Program-made: the position numbers and the translations under genes
Notes under the pieces: generated by a model
What the model was told of the DNA's origin: nothing
Seen by the model: only the letters and a program-made list of their open reading frames with translations
Databases searched by the model: none
In this document: positions 61,833 to 64,000 of the stretch, one piece after another
Position numbering within the stretch: the stretch's first letter is position 1
Layout: each line of letters begins with the position of its first letter
Origin: Alkalimonas mucilaginosa
GTDB taxonomy: Bacteria > Pseudomonadota > Gammaproteobacteria > Enterobacterales > Alteromonadaceae
Assembly (NCBI RefSeq): GCF_036327005.1
Contig: NZ_JAUGZK010000016.1
Location: 21,264 to 85,263 of the forward strand
Length of the DNA: 64,000 nt
Reading direction: 5' to 3'

Positions 61833-62359
61833 AATGGACGGTAATCTTTTTATTGGTACTGATGGCTACTGCAGTGCAAGCAAAAGAGCAGGAGTACAAT
61901 TTAGCCTACCCGGTGACATTATCTGCAGAGCTGGTTGTGCACTGCAAGGTACCGGGCAAAGTTTTAATGGTCAGTTTGACACTCACGAACGTTAGCCATA
62001 TAGCCTATGAAAGCCAGCCTCAGTTAATTACCAGCTTTGAGTTGCCATTAGAGCAATTTGGTGGCGATGGGCGATATATTGCAAATCAGTTTCTGGTGCA
62101 GAATAGTGATGATAGCTTGGCGATGTTTCAGGGGGAGGCACTAGTATTTGACCTTAATAAAGATGGACTAGAAACCATAGGATTAGCGCCGGGGCAATCC
62201 GTTACCAACCGCTTTAATTTATATGATTTCTTTGATATCAGGCCTGAGCAATTGAAGCGTATCAAGTTTGATATGTTTGATGCGATGATTCCGTCTAATC
62301 GTGGAGTTCGGGCAATTGATATTCAATCCAATTGGGCTTATGTTGAACCAGGCTGTTAA
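61829..62359 (+). CDS. Exported Ig-like protein, candidate immunity protein 2
   Basis: A 176-residue secreted protein (signal MKWTVIFLLVLMATAVQA). Strand pattern resembles its neighbour: TLSAELVVHCKVPGKVLMVS, then TIGLAPGQSVTNRFNLYDFF, and a closing Cys. The pair may derive from an old duplication. Coupled by a 4-bp overlap to the upstream gene. Function is inferred from position behind a toxin-like peptidase. Confidence 0.7.
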   Translation: MKWTVIFLLVLMATAVQAKEQEYNLAYPVTLSAELVVHCKVPGKVLMVSLTLTNVSHIAYESQPQLITSFELPLEQFGGDGRYIANQFLVQNSDDSLAMFQGEALVFDLNKDGLETIGLAPGQSVTNRFNLYDFFDIRPEQLKRIKFDMFDAMIPSNRGVRAIDIQSNWAYVEPGC

Positions 62360-62677
62360 CACTTAGCGAAGTGATACTTTTAAGTGTTAATAGGTTGGCT
62401 GAACGTGTTGGTGCAGGATGTAAGCCGTGTTTTTTAGAAATTATTTCGGAATATAGCCATCTTTACTTTGGGTTATCCTTCCCTCCGCCTTACAGGCCAG
62501 CCTACGGTTGTTTAAGAACATTTCCTGTATTTTTCAAGCAGATGCAACGCGGGATCAGTGGATTTTAGGCAGCTCCTTTCAGGGAGCTGTGTTTTAACAC
62601 TATAAACCCTGCCCGCCACCGCTTTGCCCCGGCATTAATTGCCAAATAGGATAGGCCCGGTAAACAGGAGAGATGAA
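62360..62677. other. Intergenic region, 318 bp
   Basis: No convincing gene; the only open frame (65 codons from 62371) has no ribosome site or recognisable product. The right part carries a terminator hairpin (62570-62596). The promoter for the DUF1566 lipoprotein should lie between 62597 and 62670, but I cannot assign hexamers. Confidence 0.6.
62570..62596 (+). terminator. Rho-independent terminator
   Basis: CAGCTCC (62570-62576) and GGAGCTG (62583-62589) form a perfect 7-bp stem, followed by TGTTTTAA. It lies about 210 bp after the candidate immunity operon. Confidence 0.7.
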
Positions 62678-63925
62678 ATGAGTTTGTTTTATCGAAATTT
62701 TTTGCTTGCGTTGCCTGTGCTGTGTTTTTTTGCTGCTTGTCAGCCACTAGATACGCCAGCGAACATGGCGAATAAGGAGGCTCCCGAGCCTGCTTTTTTA
62801 CCAAACCGGGAACTTCCCGATATCACTGTGTTTAGCGGTGAAGTTTTCAATGAAGAAGGAATGAGGATACCGTTGTCAGAGGAGCAGCAGCGACTGCGTG
62901 TGGAGCAGGATCTGGATGATTTAGAGGTAGTGTATTTACGCTTGCGGAACAGCCGCAGTGAACAGCAGGGACATTTGATTAGTGACGCCCCCCGTATATC
63001 TGGAAAACTGGCTGAGGCATTTTACACTCAGCTTTGTCATCAAGATGTCCTGGTTGTGGCTCTAGAGATTTCGATCGAGAATCGTCATATGCCACGTCAA
63101 TTCTATGAGGCTAGCTACATTCACGCCATCTTTGACCCTATTTCAGGCAAACGGCTTACACAAGTATGGAGTTCTGGTAGTGAAAGTGATACCGGGGCGC
63201 GGTATGGAGATCACGGGCCATTGCAGGCAAGCTTAAAGGCGGGTACCAACAATTTTTGCCCAGAACTGCTTGAGTGGGCGAATCAAAGATATGCCAAGGA
63301 CTGGTTACTCAGTTTGCCGGCAGCGGTGGAAATGGCAGAGTCGCAGTCTTTTGTTCCACCGGCGGCAACCAACTCCGCGAACGGGCTGATAGATGACCGT
63401 TATCGGGATAATGGCGATGGCACTGTTACCGATATTCAGACTAACCTCACCTGGATGCGTTGCGTTCAGGGGCTGCATGAGTGGACAGGCAGTGCCTGCA
63501 TCAGAGTGGATAAAAGAACACCCTGGGCAATGAGTTGGGAAGAAGCGCAAAACGTTGCAAAAAATGTCAGCTTTGCTGGTTATAGCGACTGGCGATTACC
63601 TACAGCGGATGAGCTGGATACACTGGTGCTGTGTCCGGCGGGCCGCAGCCTATCAGCGCGGCCAGATGGGCGTTATGTTGTTCACACAGACGGCAGCTGC
63701 CATGGTAGTGATTTTGACAGGCCGAAAATTAATAGCAATGCTTTCCCGGATACACCCAGCGAAAGGTTTTGGACGTCTACTTCGGTTCAAAACGGAAAGT
63801 CTGAAAGCGATTTTGAGCAAGTCTTTATTGTCAACTTCAGAGGTGGCAGTGTCATGCAATATCGGCGTAACCCTTACGAGCGTTTTGGTGTCCGATTGGT
63901 GCGAGGCGAGGCATCGCTACCTTAG
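62678..63925 (+). CDS. DUF1566-domain lipoprotein
   Basis: A 415-residue lipoprotein (lipobox FFAAC) with ATG 62678 after CAGGAG. The C-terminal part, from about residue 235, is a DUF1566/Lcl-type fold: RDNGDGTVTDIQTNLTWMRC, then GYSDWRLPTADELDTLV and ERFWTSTS. This fold occurs in secreted, often carbohydrate- or collagen-binding proteins. The N-terminal half (EVFNEEGMRIPLSEEQQRLR, CHQDVLVVALEISIENRHMP) is not recognised. It lies inside the toxin-like neighbourhood: the repeated module at 63930 starts five bases after its stop codon. Confidence 0.8.
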   Translation: MSLFYRNFLLALPVLCFFAACQPLDTPANMANKEAPEPAFLPNRELPDITVFSGEVFNEEGMRIPLSEEQQRLRVEQDLDDLEVVYLRLRNSRSEQQGHLISDAPRISGKLAEAFYTQLCHQDVLVVALEISIENRHMPRQFYEASYIHAIFDPISGKRLTQVWSSGSESDTGARYGDHGPLQASLKAGTNNFCPELLEWANQRYAKDWLLSLPAAVEMAESQSFVPPAATNSANGLIDDRYRDNGDGTVTDIQTNLTWMRCVQGLHEWTGSACIRVDKRTPWAMSWEEAQNVAKNVSFAGYSDWRLPTADELDTLVLCPAGRSLSARPDGRYVVHTDGSCHGSDFDRPKINSNAFPDTPSERFWTSTSVQNGKSESDFEQVFIVNFRGGSVMQYRRNPYERFGVRLVRGEASLP

Positions 63926-63929
63926 CTTT

Positions 63930-64000
63930 GGCGGCAGTTGCTCAATCAGTCCGGCCAGAGCCGCACAAAAAGCGTCGTGGACGAACTATGTGTGGGCAGC
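63930..64000 (+). CDS. Partial second copy of the toxin-module junction sequence (runs off the window)
   Basis: These 71 bases match 60571-60641 at 62 positions with no gaps and translate as GGSCSISPARAAQKASWTNY then VWAA, against GGMCPISPVRAAQKASGTNY then VWAA. The frame is open to the window edge. No start codon is evident nearby; the frame is also open upstream inside the end of the DUF1566 gene. It suggests another toxin cassette beyond 64000. Confidence 0.75.

Noticed and set aside
62371..62568. 65-residue ORF in the gap before the DUF1566 gene
   Set aside because: No ribosome site, mixed composition and no recognisable feature; the terminator lies right behind it.

Overview
The window comes from a Gram-negative gammaproteobacterium. 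The core genes (cysK, pabB, sdaA, class I fumarase, asnB, RND pump, yqhA) and the many Sec and lipoprotein signals fit an Alteromonadales/Chromatiaceae lineage such as Rheinheimera, Alishewanella or Arsukibacterium. That placement is inferred from protein style, not from a marker gene. I see no rRNA, tRNA, CRISPR array, transposase or phage gene.

Region 1 (1-16.4 kb) is mostly housekeeping: cysK (cut by the window edge), an alpha/beta hydrolase, a MoxR ATPase/VWA pair, a KAS III enzyme whose 3' end overlaps a convergent TPR-histidine kinase, an RND efflux pair, sdaA, an M19 dipeptidase and yqhA. Region 2 (16.4-26.7 kb) has a Nudix hydrolase and then a visibly AT-richer pair: a secreted protein with a probable type 44 polymorphic-toxin domain and a lipoprotein that may be its immunity protein. 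A 10-G tract lies just upstream of the toxin gene. pabB, a 311-bp MITE-like element with 25-bp terminal inverted repeats, a class I fumarase, an S9 peptidase and a chemoreceptor follow.

Region 3 (26.7-30.6 kb) is a four-gene minus-strand operon for exported proteins. It includes a cohesin-like protein with a PEP-CTERM tail next to a propeller protein ending in a dockerin-like pair of EF-hand repeats, which suggests a non-cellulosomal cohesin-dockerin surface assembly. asnB and a DUF3025 gene come next.

Region 4 (33.7-54.7 kb) is a long plus-strand Tad/Flp pilus locus behind a divergent LuxR-type regulator that has no phospho-acceptor Asp but has a WYSR motif resembling the c-di-GMP-binding motif of VpsT. 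The locus encodes an Flp pilin, TadG- and TadE-like proteins, a second tiny pilin-like protein, CpaB, CpaC, a TadA ATPase fused to an FHA domain, TadB, TadC, DUF192, TadD and another TadE. TadZ/CpaE and the TadV peptidase are absent. The same strand continues into two paralogous pairs, each a giant Ca-repeat/IPT lipoprotein (1405 and 1328 aa) plus a small secreted two-cysteine protein.

Region 5 (54.7-60.2 kb) is a minus-strand array of three DUF3137-DUF3592 gene pairs with two truncated DUF3137 fragments and a duplicated promoter region of about 195 bp, showing recent tandem amplification. Region 6 (60.2-64 kb) holds a Gly-rich, zincin-like toxin module without a normal start codon, two overlapping exported proteins that could be its immunity proteins, a DUF1566 lipoprotein, and at the right edge the beginning of a second copy of the toxin module's junction sequence. 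This looks like a polymorphic-toxin cassette array that continues past the window.
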